From NCBI GenBank assembly GCA_013112685.1, contig JABFGC010000002.1, forward strand, positions 2,304,902 through 2,368,901: a stretch of 64,000 bases of DNA, given 5' to 3'. The DNA is from Chloroflexota bacterium. Its GTDB lineage: Bacteria; Chloroflexota; Anaerolineae; Anaerolineales; Villigracilaceae. Below, piece by piece: positions 24,269 through 33,503 of this stretch; position 1 is the first letter of the stretch; each line of letters begins with the position of its first letter. Both the position numbers and the translations under genes were made by a program. The notes beneath the pieces are model-generated. The model had not been told where the DNA came from. It did no database searches and was given only the letters and a program-made list of their open reading frames with translations.

Positions 24269-25120
24269 ATGCAAAAGTTTTCAGCTGCTCACCGAATCGT
24301 ATTGACAGTCTTCATTTTGTTGTTAAATGGGTGCAGTAATAACAATACTAGCGGCAGTCCTGATGTCCAAGTAAATGAAGTAAGCAATAACACTACATCC
24401 TATGATGAAACCATTCATATCAACAATTGTGGTGGCAAGGCAGAGAGCGAGCAAATAAAAGAACGTTCTTTTTCTTCAAACATCGAAGGCGGGATTGAAG
24501 TAGGCGTTCAGCAAGTAGTGCAAGGTATTATTTCTGCAAAGTATAGCCAGGCTAGAAACACATCAGTAAGTCACAAGTTAGTTGCGCCTGCGGGGACAAA
24601 TATGGAGTTTTTATTGAGATGGCAAGAGGAAGTCCATGCTGGCAATGTAGTTGTGAATGGTAGTACAGGAACTTACACGGTCAAAATTCCAATCGCTGTC
24701 GAACAAGTTTCAAGCCAAGATCTGGGATGCTCTGGAAATGTACCAAACCCACCATCTGCTACCCAAGCGCCTATAAACACAATTCCCCCTTCTCCAAGTT
24801 ATGCAGAGAAGTTATGTCCTCATGCCATTACCCAAAACGAAGTAAATTCTTTTAATATTGGGGTTGCTGATGTGTCAACTGTACAAAGTTACATAAATCG
24901 CTTTGACGATGGACGTCCAAATGATGGTGGTGCTTTTTTACAAGGTACAAGAATTCCAGCAGGTGTTGTTATCGCTACAAACTTCGATAAAGTAAATCCA
25001 AACAAATGGCTCGATTATCCCGTCATTGCACTTGTTAATTCTGGTAGTTGGGGCTTGTTTCAATCTACGGGCGACTTCACTGCACCCAATGATGGTGCTT
25101 GCAGAGTTATAATCCCGTAA
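24269..25120 (+). CDS. Cassette 6: lipoprotein of unknown function
   Basis: Protein of 283 residues with an N-terminal export signal ending in LLNGC (lipobox-like). The middle part (about 45-155) is rich in beta strands (HKLVAPAGTNMEFLLRWQEEVHAGNVVV, GTYTVKIPIAVEQV). A Pro/Thr/Ser linker leads to a second domain (about 185-283) that starts KLCPHAITQNEVNSF. Cysteine pairs suggest an extracytoplasmic protein. No family is recognised. Confidence 0.6.
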   Translation: MQKFSAAHRIVLTVFILLLNGCSNNNTSGSPDVQVNEVSNNTTSYDETIHINNCGGKAESEQIKERSFSSNIEGGIEVGVQQVVQGIISAKYSQARNTSVSHKLVAPAGTNMEFLLRWQEEVHAGNVVVNGSTGTYTVKIPIAVEQVSSQDLGCSGNVPNPPSATQAPINTIPPSPSYAEKLCPHAITQNEVNSFNIGVADVSTVQSYINRFDDGRPNDGGAFLQGTRIPAGVVIATNFDKVNPNKWLDYPVIALVNSGSWGLFQSTGDFTAPNDGACRVIIP

Positions 25121-25150
25121 ATCAAAAGGGTGTCCTGCAAGCCAAAAGCG

Positions 25151-25280
25151 TGCCAACAAAGCGTGCACCTGACGCTGGGGATTCTGCGGCAATCTCAAGC
25201 ATTTTTCTACGCCTTATCATTTTTCAGGTCGGACGGCTTCGCCGTCCCCGCCCCAGCGCAGGTAACGCATGCCGTTGGGC
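25151..25280 (+). other. attC6 (130 bp)
   Basis: Left core TGCCAAC (25151-25157), right core GTTGGGC (25274-25280). It contains AAGCGTGCACCTGACG intact. Confidence 0.9.
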
Positions 25281-25307
25281 AGTTCCTTGCAAAGACAATG
25301 AGTTCAC

Positions 25308-25970
25308 ATGGTAGAAATTGACATCATCCAATTATTGAAGTTTTATGACGAGAAAATTCAAACCAGTGTGCATCATGCTACGGCTATAAATGCGGTTGCG
25401 GGGGAAGATTTAGGCGCAGGACTAATTACACATTACCTCAATCGTGGTGGTTTTTCCGCAAAAGTTCTACCTGACCCCTGTACTCAAAAGACAAAGAAGG
25501 GACATCGTCTTGACAGATGGATTCTTGCTACTATAAAAAACGAGAGGGTTTACTACCAAACGGAAATCAAAAATTGGTCTGCTCATGCAATTGGTGGAAA
25601 GATTTTGAAAATTAATGCAACGCAAGATGAAGTATTTCAATACAAAATTATACGATGGCATAAGACTTGGAACGGCAAAACGCTAACGGAAAAAACAGCA
25701 AGAAAAGTTCTTACACCGATGAAGCCAGTAGAAGAAAACAGCAAAGTTGAACCTCTAATTTGTTTTTGGATGTCAATGCATCCTGAAGGGAAGAATGAGC
25801 CTTTCTTCTCAGTTGATATAAAAAACAAAAATTTTTCCAAGCTTTGGGTCTTCTCAATGTCCGCCTATCTTCGCAATCTATTAAATTCTGGCAAAAAGAA
25901 AGTAACACTTGAAATGCCCGATACCGAATCAAGAATTAAGTGGTTAAAAACATTGTTTCGTGTAAAATGA
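25308..25970 (+). CDS. Cassette 7: possible PD-(D/E)XK nuclease-like protein
   Basis: Cytoplasmic protein of 220 residues, basic and AT-rich. A possible restriction-nuclease core is visible: GHRLDRWILATI (Asp), then VYYQTEIKNWSAH with the E-x-K signature about 15 residues later, after an N-terminal helix with Glu (AVAGEDLGAGLITHYL). The spacing fits PD-(D/E)XK folds. The C-terminus ends in a helix-rich basic tail. A role in nucleic acid cleavage, perhaps defence, is an inference from these few residues; the family is not recognised. Confidence 0.5.
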   Translation: MVEIDIIQLLKFYDEKIQTSVHHATAINAVAGEDLGAGLITHYLNRGGFSAKVLPDPCTQKTKKGHRLDRWILATIKNERVYYQTEIKNWSAHAIGGKILKINATQDEVFQYKIIRWHKTWNGKTLTEKTARKVLTPMKPVEENSKVEPLICFWMSMHPEGKNEPFFSVDIKNKNFSKLWVFSMSAYLRNLLNSGKKKVTLEMPDTESRIKWLKTLFRVK

Positions 25971-25976
25971 AAAACT

Positions 25977-26106
25977 GCCCAACAAAGCGTGCACCCGACG
26001 TGTGGGAGTCGGCGCGATTTAGGAGCACTTTCCTAGCTTCGGGTTTATACTGCCCTCAGAGCGAATCCACGCTCCGCCCACACGCGGGTAACGCAAACCG
26101 TTGGGC
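25977..26106 (+). other. attC7 (130 bp)
   Basis: Left core GCCCAAC (25977-25983), right core GTTGGGC (26100-26106), arms GCGTGCACCCGACGTGTGGG and CCCACACGCGGGTAACGC. Confidence 0.92.
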
Positions 26107-26609
26107 GCACAAGTAGTTTTAAAGGTGTGGGATTCTCTTTTTAGAAATAGGTCATTTTCCACTGTGCTTTTTGGGTTCTTCATATAAAGACACTTTGATT
26201 TCAAGTTCTGATGGTTTTAGCGGGTCAAGATTTCTTCGCTGTCCGTGTTTCAGATTGATTGTGTCGGGCTGTCAAAATTGGTTCGCGGTTCCAAGTTTAT
26301 GCTTTCGGTTAGCAAAGTATCTGAATGGTCATGTCCATTTTCTTTAGCCAGGTCGAGTTTTGATTTTACAGGGTCAGCAGGCCCAGTTTATTTTTATCGG
26401 CAAACGTTTTGTAAGGCTTTATCCAGATTTTTCGGCTGAGTAGTATTCCTTTGCAAAGTTCGTATTTTTGCTGTGTTGGCGTTTCTGCTTCGTAAAGATT
26501 CTGTTCGGCTGAAATCTTTTTTGAGGGTTGCGAAAAGCTTTATTGTAGGTAAAATGTTGCAAGATGGGTTTCGTGTTCGCTGTCCGTCGTGAAAATCGGC
26601 GTTCCGTGC
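26107..26609 (+). other. Cassette 8: no convincing gene (503 bp)
   Basis: Between attC7 and attC8 no reading frame of good quality exists on either strand. The longest plus frame has 64 codons and lacks a ribosome site; a minus frame of about 100 codons is biased to Lys/Arg/Asn and starts in the attC. The plus strand is rich in T and G with many TTTCG/GGTTC words. Cassette 9 has the same size and character. Confidence 0.6.
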
Positions 26610-26721
26610 GCCCAACAATGCGTGCAGTGGACAGGTGGGTACGCGCCGCGTTTTTTAGCCTTTTTCGTGGCTTCAAGTTGTTCCCGTTTCGACGGCGAGT
26701 CTCAGCCCTCCCACCTGCCAC

Positions 26722-28396
26722 TACCGATAACTTGCAGTGTCAAGATCATGAGAAGGAAAGTTTCTCATGGTCTTTTGTATTCAAAGGGATTTCATAATTA
26801 GGGAAAGCTTCGCCACCCCCGTCAGCCTCTGCGGTTGATCCGGGGTTGCAGATTCTTATTTCGGTTTTTCGTTCAAGCCCGCTTTAGCAGGTCAAGCCCA
26901 GTTCCTCCATGCGTGCCGGGACTTCCGCTCTGGGTGCGATCCTTCTGGGCACATTCCTGCGTACAAAGCGAGTGATGTCGGTCTCAATGCCGATTTCATC
27001 AACGCATATTTGGCAAACTGCTTGTAGGTCAGTCCCGGGCGGACGTTTTCGTCCAGGGCCCCACGCCAACACCAACATCTTGTACGCCAGGTCTTCTTCG
27101 CTCGCATGAATGTCGGTCTCTTCCTTCGTCAGCACGTGCCAGACCGCCACCAACAACTTCCGCGCGATCACCACAATCGCCTGGTTCGGTCGACGCATGC
27201 GGCGTAGATACTTCTCATATTGCTCCTTCCAATACGGCGAAATACGGATCGCTTGCCACGCCGCTTCCACCAGTGCCCAGCGCAATTCCTTGCGTCCACT
27301 TTTGGTAATGCGCTTCTCGATGTGTTCCTTGCCACTCTCATGAACGCCCGCTCCCAACCCCGCATAGCCCACCAGATGCTTGGCACTCGCAAAACGCTGG
27401 ATGTCACCGATGGCAGACAGCACGATCATGCTCATCACCACCCCGAAGCCGGGTAGTTGTAACAGTCTCACCGCCTGCTTGCCCCACGGCTCCCGCAGGC
27501 ATTGCCGCCCCAATTCTGCATCCACTTCCGCTTTGTGTTTGTCAATCTCCTCCAGCAGCACCAGTTCCTGCTGGATCTGCATCTTCTCCAACCCACTCAT
27601 CTGCTGTGCCTGCCACCAGGCTGCATCCTGCAAGCTTCCCTTTCGGCAGCAGGATGTTATGTCGATGCAGCAGACTTTGCAGCCGGTTGCGGATCATCGT
27701 GCTCGTTTTGACCAGCCGATTGCGATACGAGATCAGCCCACGCAACTCGCGCACTTCTACAGGCGGCACCCATACCTCCGGCACGATGTCCGCAATCAAC
27801 AAGCGGATCAGCCGCTTGACATCTTCCTTGTCCGTCTTGACCCGCGCTTCGGCAATCTGCCTCACGGCTCCGGCATGCGCCACCACGGTGCGGGTGACCA
27901 GCGGCGCCACACTGTCGTAGATGTCCCAGACATTGGTGGTCGTCTCGATCACCACTGCATCCCCTTCCTGCAGGTTGGCGCTTGCCCATTCCCGAAACTT
28001 CGCCATGCTGATCCGGCGGGGCGGCATCACCCACTCCTGCTTCGCATTCTGTCCCCCCGCCAGCACATACTCCTTGTGAATATCCGGGGCTATGTACCGC
28101 TCGATCTGTCTTGTATCTTCTGTTCCTTTCATGCTACACTCCTTATGTCTGTGCTTGGGACGTGGATTGTTGGGTTTGAGTGGCAGCTACCGATTCGGGT
28201 TTCGGTGCAAACTCGCACCATCCCAGATTAGGTTCCGCAGGTGTCCACATAACGCGGCGGGCTCTCGATTTCTTCCAGCGAAATCTGTCCCATAGCGGGC
28301 GCCGGACAACCCAGACACTCACACCCCATCAGCGTCCCTGCGGCGGTATCACCTCTAGGATACGCCGATGCCACGTCCCAAGCAAGTTCATTCTAA
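26722..28396 (-). mobile_element. IS-B copy 3
   Basis: Third copy of the 1.67-kb element, same insertion point and orientation as the others. Confidence 0.87.
26884..28132 (-). pseudogene. IS110-family transposase of IS-B copy 3, frame broken
   Basis: The same 415-residue transposase as copies 1 and 2, but with single-base differences. One extra A near 27632 splits it into an N-terminal part (from 28132) and a C-terminal part (ending 26884). One base lost near 26994 and one gained near 27056 shift a short stretch. It is inactive if real, but sequencing error is possible because the rest is almost identical to the intact copies. Confidence 0.82.
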
Positions 28397-28414
28397 TAAC
28401 GCAAACCGTTGGGC

Positions 28415-28925
28415 TGCCCGTCCTGTAAAATTATGGCGTCTACTTTGATCAGGTTGGGGATTCGCCGCTCGGCAATGTCACTTCTGTTAATCAGGATTTC
28501 GGGTTTCTGGTTTTTCGATGAGCAAGCTTGCAAGTTCTCGTGTTTTTCATTCGGTGATGGTTTCTTCGTTGACATTGTCTCAGGTTGGTTGTGTAAGGGT
28601 GCAAAGATTAGCCCGGCCCTTTTAGCCAGTCTTTTCGGTTCACGCAGTTTTGGCGTTGTTGGCAATGTCAGGCTTGGGTCAGGTCAGGTTGCTGAAATGA
28701 CTCGATCTCTCTCGTCCAAAGATTTGGTTAGTTTTGTTCGGACGGATGGGTCAAGTTTGTTTCCGTTGCCATGTTCAGAGTCGGCACAGCCTAATCGTTC
28801 CCTTGCCTGCGTTCTGGGAAGTTATGCTTTTTGTCAGTTGCTAAAGTTTGAATCGTGTGCCATAATTTTTTCACGTTGGCGCGAGAGGCTTGCACCGGTA
28901 CGTGTGGCTGGCGTTCATGAGGGCA
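28415..28925 (+). other. Cassette 9: no convincing gene (511 bp)
   Basis: Between attC8 and attC9. A plus frame from 28409 runs through the whole cassette and then on through attC9, which no other cassette gene does, and its start lies in the attC core; I do not accept it. The minus strand has a Lys/Pro-rich frame of 90 codons that crosses the attC8 end. T/G-rich plus strand as in cassette 8. Possibly a non-coding or regulatory cassette. Confidence 0.55.
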
Positions 28926-29055
28926 GCCCAACAATGCGTGCACCCGACTTGGGGTACGCGCCGCGTTTTTCGAGCTTTTTCCCGGCTGTCGCGGGATTCC
29001 GTTTCGAGGGCTTATCCACCCTCCCACCCCAAGCGGGTAACGCTCACCGTTAGCC
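28926..29055 (+). other. attC9 (130 bp)
   Basis: Left core GCCCAAC (28926-28932), right core GTTAGCC (29049-29055), arms GCGTGCACCCGACTTGGGG and CCCCAAGCGGGTAACGC. Confidence 0.92.
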
Positions 29056-29103
29056 CGCCCATCTAAAAAGTAATTTGAGTTTGTATGCAAAGAGGTGACG
29101 ATT

Positions 29104-29709
29104 ATGTTATCTGACCATGAACTAAAAAATATGATGAATGAAGTAATGAAATTGGCGGGTGAGGATTTTGAGATAATTCGTGGCGCGGAAAGACGTTCTG
29201 TAAAGGGAGCAAGAAACACTCAAAAATCTACGCATCGCAAGTATGTTCAGTTTTACCCAGGAACAGACGTGAAGGCAGGAGATATTTTGATTCGACAAGT
29301 TTCTGGGGAGGAGTGGCTAGTCACCGAAATTGACCATCAGACTATTCAAGGAAAACTTCTTTCTGTCAATGCGTTTTATGAAACTCGCTTTGAGCGAGAA
29401 AGACAGCCAGCGCCATCTGTGAGTTACACATTTCATAATTCATCCAATATTATCGCAGGCAGTCAAACGTCTGCTACGATGAACATCAATATTGGTGAAA
29501 TTGAAAAAATGATAGAAGAAAATGGAGGTGCTGACAAAGAGGAATTACTCGCACTTGTCATGGCTATCAAAGAAGCATTTGAAAAGCAGGATACAATATC
29601 AAAAGGTTCACTAGCACGATTCAGTGAAATGCTTGAAAGACATAGTTGGATTATGGGTTCACTTGTACAATTACTCGGTAGCGCAGCAATACAGTTTTTC
29701 ATACGGTAG
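29104..29709 (+). CDS. Cassette 10: hypothetical protein
   Basis: Protein of 201 residues. The ATG at 29104 is preferred because AGAGGTG lies 7 bp in front; a GTG at 29095 overlaps that site. The N-terminal half has beta strands (DFEIIRGAERRSV, KYVQFYPGTDVKAGDILIRQVSGEEWLVTEIDHQ) that look like a small barrel. After a SYTFHNSSNIIAGSQTSATMNINIG stretch there is a helical part (EKMIEENGGADKEELLALVMAIKEAF) and a weakly hydrophobic end. The NIIAGSQTSATMNI segment resembles linker motifs in bacterial signalling proteins. The function is unknown. Confidence 0.65.
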   Translation: MLSDHELKNMMNEVMKLAGEDFEIIRGAERRSVKGARNTQKSTHRKYVQFYPGTDVKAGDILIRQVSGEEWLVTEIDHQTIQGKLLSVNAFYETRFERERQPAPSVSYTFHNSSNIIAGSQTSATMNINIGEIEKMIEENGGADKEELLALVMAIKEAFEKQDTISKGSLARFSEMLERHSWIMGSLVQLLGSAAIQFFIR

Positions 29710-29726
29710 TTTGCAGGCAAAAAGCG

Positions 29727-29856
29727 GGCTAACAAAGCGTGCACCCGACGCTGGGGATTCTGGCGCGATTCCAAGCCTTTTTCTACGCCTTATCATTTTT
29801 CCAGTCGGACGGCGTCCCGCCGCCCGCCCACACGCGGGTAACGCAAACCGTTGGGC
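29727..29856 (+). other. attC10 (130 bp)
   Basis: Left core GGCTAAC (29727-29733), right core GTTGGGC (29850-29856). The left half resembles attC4 and attC6, while the right arm (CCCACACGCGGGTAACGC) resembles attC7, so this site looks like a mosaic. Confidence 0.9.
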
Positions 29857-29910
29857 GTTTGTCAAAAGTAATCCGCAATAAAATAGTTATAAGGCAAGGG
29901 AGTGTTCTGT

Positions 29911-30723
29911 ATGGAAATTTTCATTCCACTAATGGTAGCGGCTATTCAATCTGCGGGTCCTGTTTTGGGGTCTTTCGTTTCAAAAGCAAAAGATGTTGCA
30001 GATAAACACATTTTCGACAAGAAATTTGTTGAAAACGCGATTATTGACTCTTCAAAACAACTTGCTGAGTTAATCAAGGTAGCATCACTTGGCTTGAAAC
30101 AAGAACTGATAGAACAAAGCATTATAGATGTGGTACAAGAACTTCAAGCCCATGTAGCATCTATCAGAGACTTATTAAGTCTGATCAAAACGTCCGAAAT
30201 AACGCCTGCAATGGCTGAACGATTAATAACAGGCGGACTTCTCCCTCTACAAGTAAGTCTAAAGAAAGCGGAATTACGCTTAACTCAATACGAAAGAGAA
30301 GATTTGCGCCTATTTTGCCATGTTGCAGGTACAAACGCGCTAATTGCTGGTTATGCTTTTGCAGGGCAAGGGGTTTCTACTTTACAAAAGGATTTAGAAG
30401 ATTCAATTTATGTATTCCAAAAACGGCTACTGGACTCAATTGCCAAATCTAACGGCGAAATTCCGTGGAATAAAGTCCCGCATTTATTAACCACTGAAGG
30501 TATATCTGACCTTTATGAATTGTATGTTTCCAGTGCAAAAGTTGCAGAGAAAGCATACTTGAGTGACGATAAGAAAGAAACGGAATCGAAAGAAGTTACT
30601 CAAACAGCCAGAATAATGCAGGACCCTTTTATTTTTTCGGTCTTTGTCTGCTCAGAATGTGGTCACAAAGGCATTTCTCGCAAAGCCACAATATATCCAA
30701 ATTGCAATCGAAAATTTGTGTAA
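29911..30723 (+). CDS. Cassette 11: helical protein with C-terminal zinc-ribbon-like end
   Basis: Protein of 270 residues. The start is the ATG at 29911 behind AAGGGAG. The N-terminus MEIFIPLMVAAIQSAGPVLGSFVSKAKDV could be a membrane helix or amphipathic. The body is helix-rich (QLAELIKVASLGLKQELIEQS, VSLKKAELRLTQYEREDLRLF) with coiled-coil character. The end FVCSECGHKGISRKATIYPNCNRKFV has a CxxC and a third Cys, as in a degenerate zinc ribbon. No known family is recognised. Confidence 0.65.
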   Translation: MEIFIPLMVAAIQSAGPVLGSFVSKAKDVADKHIFDKKFVENAIIDSSKQLAELIKVASLGLKQELIEQSIIDVVQELQAHVASIRDLLSLIKTSEITPAMAERLITGGLLPLQVSLKKAELRLTQYEREDLRLFCHVAGTNALIAGYAFAGQGVSTLQKDLEDSIYVFQKRLLDSIAKSNGEIPWNKVPHLLTTEGISDLYELYVSSAKVAEKAYLSDDKKETESKEVTQTARIMQDPFIFSVFVCSECGHKGISRKATIYPNCNRKFV

Positions 30724-30755
30724 GGTTATAATGACTTCTTCAAGTTATTAGTTAT

Positions 30756-32188
30756 TCAAGGCAACCACGCCCAACAAAGCGTGCACAGATGAAGTGGGAA
30801 GTCAAGGGCGCCGCAAAAAGAAGGTAGAACGGGGCGCAAGGGAGCAAAAAAACAGCAATACCTCCCCACCACTTTTACAAAGCTGCGCAAAAGTGTTGAC
30901 AAGGGTTGTATAATGATTTTGGAGCGATGAGCCCGCAAAACCTTTTCAAGGTCTCCGCAAGCGGAGTTAACTATTTGGGACGTCGCTCCTTCCTTATTAG
31001 CCCAGAGGGTGGCAATGGGATCGGCTTCTTTCGAACCCCAAGAGATACCGGTTGGCTCACTTCCCAGCCCTAAAGCATCCATGCGTATCCGTGCAAACTG
31101 CGCTGCCGTTTGTCTTTTAGGTCGATTTGCCTTTCCAACTGCATAGGCAAATTTCAACATCTTTTGTGCCACTGCTTTCGGCTCGGCATATTGATCTACC
31201 TTGCCTTGTAGCACGTACCAAACGGTAACCAATAGCTTCCGTGCAATTGCCACAATCGCTCTGTTGTAACCTATCCGCGGTTGCAGTCGTGCCAGTTCTA
31301 CCTTCCAATGCGGATGGCTGTTCGCCACGACATGCGCCGCTTCCACCATTGCCACACGCAGGTCTCGCCTACCCGCTTTGGTCATCTTGCCCGTATGCGT
31401 GGTCATTCCGCTGTCGTGTACCCGCGTTCCCATTCCCGCATACCCAACCAAATGTTTTGCATCTCCAAAGCGCTGGATGTCGCCAATCGCAGCATACACT
31501 GTCACTGCTGTGATCACTCCAAATCCCGCAATATGCAACAGACGACCGATCTCTTCGTTCTCCGCCGCAATGCCTGTCATCTCTTTCTCGATACGCGCTT
31601 CCTGCTGCTCTGCAAATTGCAGTGTCGCCAGATCGCTTTGCAGGTTCATCTTTTCTAAGCTCCCCAGTGTCAATGCCTGCCACCAGCCATTGTTCGTCTT
31701 CGCAAACGGATTGCCTGCTGGCGGTTTCAGGTGATGTCGCTGGACCACTGCGTGCAGTCGATTCTTTGCCTGTGTTGCCAGATGCGTCATCTTTTGGCGC
31801 TGTGCCACCAACCCGCGCAGTTCCCGTACTTCCGGGGCGGCACCCAGATCCCCACCAGTAATCCTTTCGCTAACAACCGCGCCAAGATCGAGACCGCGAT
31901 CTTGTCCGTCATTACTTGCGATCTTGTGATCAATGCTACATGTGGCGGATGCACTACCATCACCGATCCAGCATGCTCTACAAGTTCATCATACAGCTGC
32001 CAGGTGTTGGTCGTCATTTCCAGCGCCACTTCATCCTGCTTCGTTAGATTCTTTTCCATCCAACTCTCCAGGTTCAGCAGTTCCACCCTTCGTGCAGACA
32101 TGACCACTTCCAAGTTTTCATCCACCCCCAATGCGATCAGGTAATGCTTATGCACATCCAGTCCAATATACCGTTTTCCATTTCCATT
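30756..32188 (-). pseudogene. IS110-family transposase of IS-A copy 2, one frame break
   Basis: The N-terminal part starts at MNGNGKRYIGLDVHKHY (32188) and contains the Asp, Glu and Asp of the DEDD site up to LLVGIWVPP. The C-terminal part resumes in another frame at about 31800 (LVAQRQKMTHLATQAKNRL) and runs through the Transposase_20 domain. The break lies in the run CCGCCCC at the same codon as in copy 1. It may be a homopolymer error made twice, an inherited mutation, or a programmed slip. As in copy 1, no stop codon lies inside the element; the frame ends at 30756 in the flanking attC and cassette DNA. Confidence 0.82.
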
Positions 32189-32612
32189 CATAGGGGTATA
32201 CTCCTGATAATTCTGGCACACACGCCAGACTAGGTCGGGCACGTTTCTTTTTTAGGGCCGCTGAATCACACACAGATGCGAGCTGGGGCATAGTTTGCCC
32301 TTCTCAGTTAAGCGGATCCGAACGGGCAGTCAAACACCTGAGCGGGCTTGTTCTGGTTCTTCTTTGAACTTCCCATGCACGCTTCGACTGGACCCTTACG
32401 CAGCGTTCCCGGGTACGCGTTCCCGTTCACCAAACAAACGGAGCATATCCAAAAACGTGCCCGACCGCAACCCTTGCGGATCGCGCTTTCATGCTAACAC
32501 CTGACGCTGGGGATTCTGCGCAAATCCCAAGCAGTTCTCTACGCCTTATCCTTTTTTCTGGTTGGACGGCTTCGCCGTCCCCGCCCCAAGCGGGTAACGC
32601 TCACCGTTAGCC
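30769..32612 (+). other. attC11, interrupted by IS-A copy 2
   Basis: Left core GCCCAAC (30769-30775), right core GTTAGCC (32606-32612). The insertion lies in AAGCGTG-CA-CCTGACG. Without it the site is about 130 bp. Confidence 0.9.
30784..32500 (-). mobile_element. IS-A copy 2
   Basis: About 1.72 kb, nearly identical to copy 1, inserted at the same point of the attC left arm and in the same orientation. It gives the cleaner view of both ends because the attC around it is otherwise intact. The guide-like segments are at 32376-32384 and 32335-32341. Confidence 0.88.
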
Positions 32613-32691
32613 CGCATGGCGAAATAATAAAATTGCATCATCGATAATTAGAAAATACCTTGTGTCTTTTACTTACGGGAAACGGGATGTT

Positions 32692-33493
32692 ATGAATCAA
32701 AATAGCAAAAATAAACGAAATATTGTGGTTTACATAATCGGCGTTTTATTCTTGGCGACAATCGGTGGCGTGGTTACAGCTTAGTGGTAACGAAATTGGC
32801 GGGCTGATCTTCATTATTGGTCCTATATTGATGATGGTAATGTTACGGTTTTTCGGGGGCGATGGTTGGAAAGATGCAGGCCTGAACCTAAACATAAAGG
32901 AAAACTGGCACTGGTATCTGTTTAGTCTGTTGGTGTATCCAATCATGATGACAATGGTAATTGTGCTAGGTACAATATTGGGAGTGACCAAGGTTAATAG
33001 CAATCTGAATTCCCTGCTACCAGTATTTATTGCTGGTTTTGCAGTTCAACTCATTCCAAGAATGATTTTTGCAATGTTTGAAGAATGGGGTTGGCGTGGC
33101 TATCTTGAACCGCGTTTGGTTGCATTGGGTGTACCCGATACGCGGCGGCATTTATTCATCGGGGCAGTCTGGGCGTTTTGGCATTTTCCACTGATTCTCT
33201 CCACTGCCTATACTGAAATTCCATACGCAATCTTTTTCCCTTTTTTCGTGATCGCTGTAATATTAACAGCCATCGTATATGGACAACTCCGAAAAGCAAG
33301 CGGAACTGTTTGGACATCTGTTGTAATGCATGGTATTGGGAACGCATTTGGATGGGCAATCCTCCAAAATAATTTACTGACTTTCAATAATAAGTTGTTG
33401 GCTAATCCTGCGCCAGAGAGTATATTCAGCGTTGTAATTATTGGTGTCTTGGGCTGGTGGATGTTATATAAGCGGAAGACAAATGTTCAATAG
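32692..33493 (+). CDS. Cassette 12: CPBP-family intramembrane metalloprotease, frame broken near the N-terminus
   Basis: Multi-pass membrane protein of about 265 residues, ABI/CaaX-protease family. The signature EEWGWRGYLEPRL (Glu-Glu-x3-Arg) is followed by WAFWHFPLI (His) and VVMHGIGNAFG (second His), the full catalytic set. An in-frame ATG at 32692 (MNQNSKNKRNIVVYIIGVLF) gives the first transmembrane helix, but that frame ends 31 codons later. The main frame continues from about 32765, so one base is probably in excess there. Members process prenylated proteins or protect against bacteriocins. The target here is unknown. Confidence 0.82.
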
Positions 33494-33503
33494 CAAAAAT
33501 GCC

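Larger units (their letters stand above)
26610..28414 (+). other. attC8, interrupted by IS-B copy 3
   Basis: Left core GCCCAAC (26610-26616), right core GTTGGGC (28408-28414). The left part ends ACCTGCCACTA; the right part begins TAACGCAAACC. About 130 bp without the element. Confidence 0.87.

Noticed and set aside
28409..29053. A 214-residue protein covering cassette 9
   Set aside because: It starts inside the attC8 core, has no ribosome site and continues through the whole of attC9; no protein character is seen.
14290..33500. CRISPR or phage repeat region suggested by the recurring 130-bp sequences
   Set aside because: Each repeat has RYYYAAC and GTTRRRY cores with inverted arms, and an integron integrase lies at the head, so they are attC sites.
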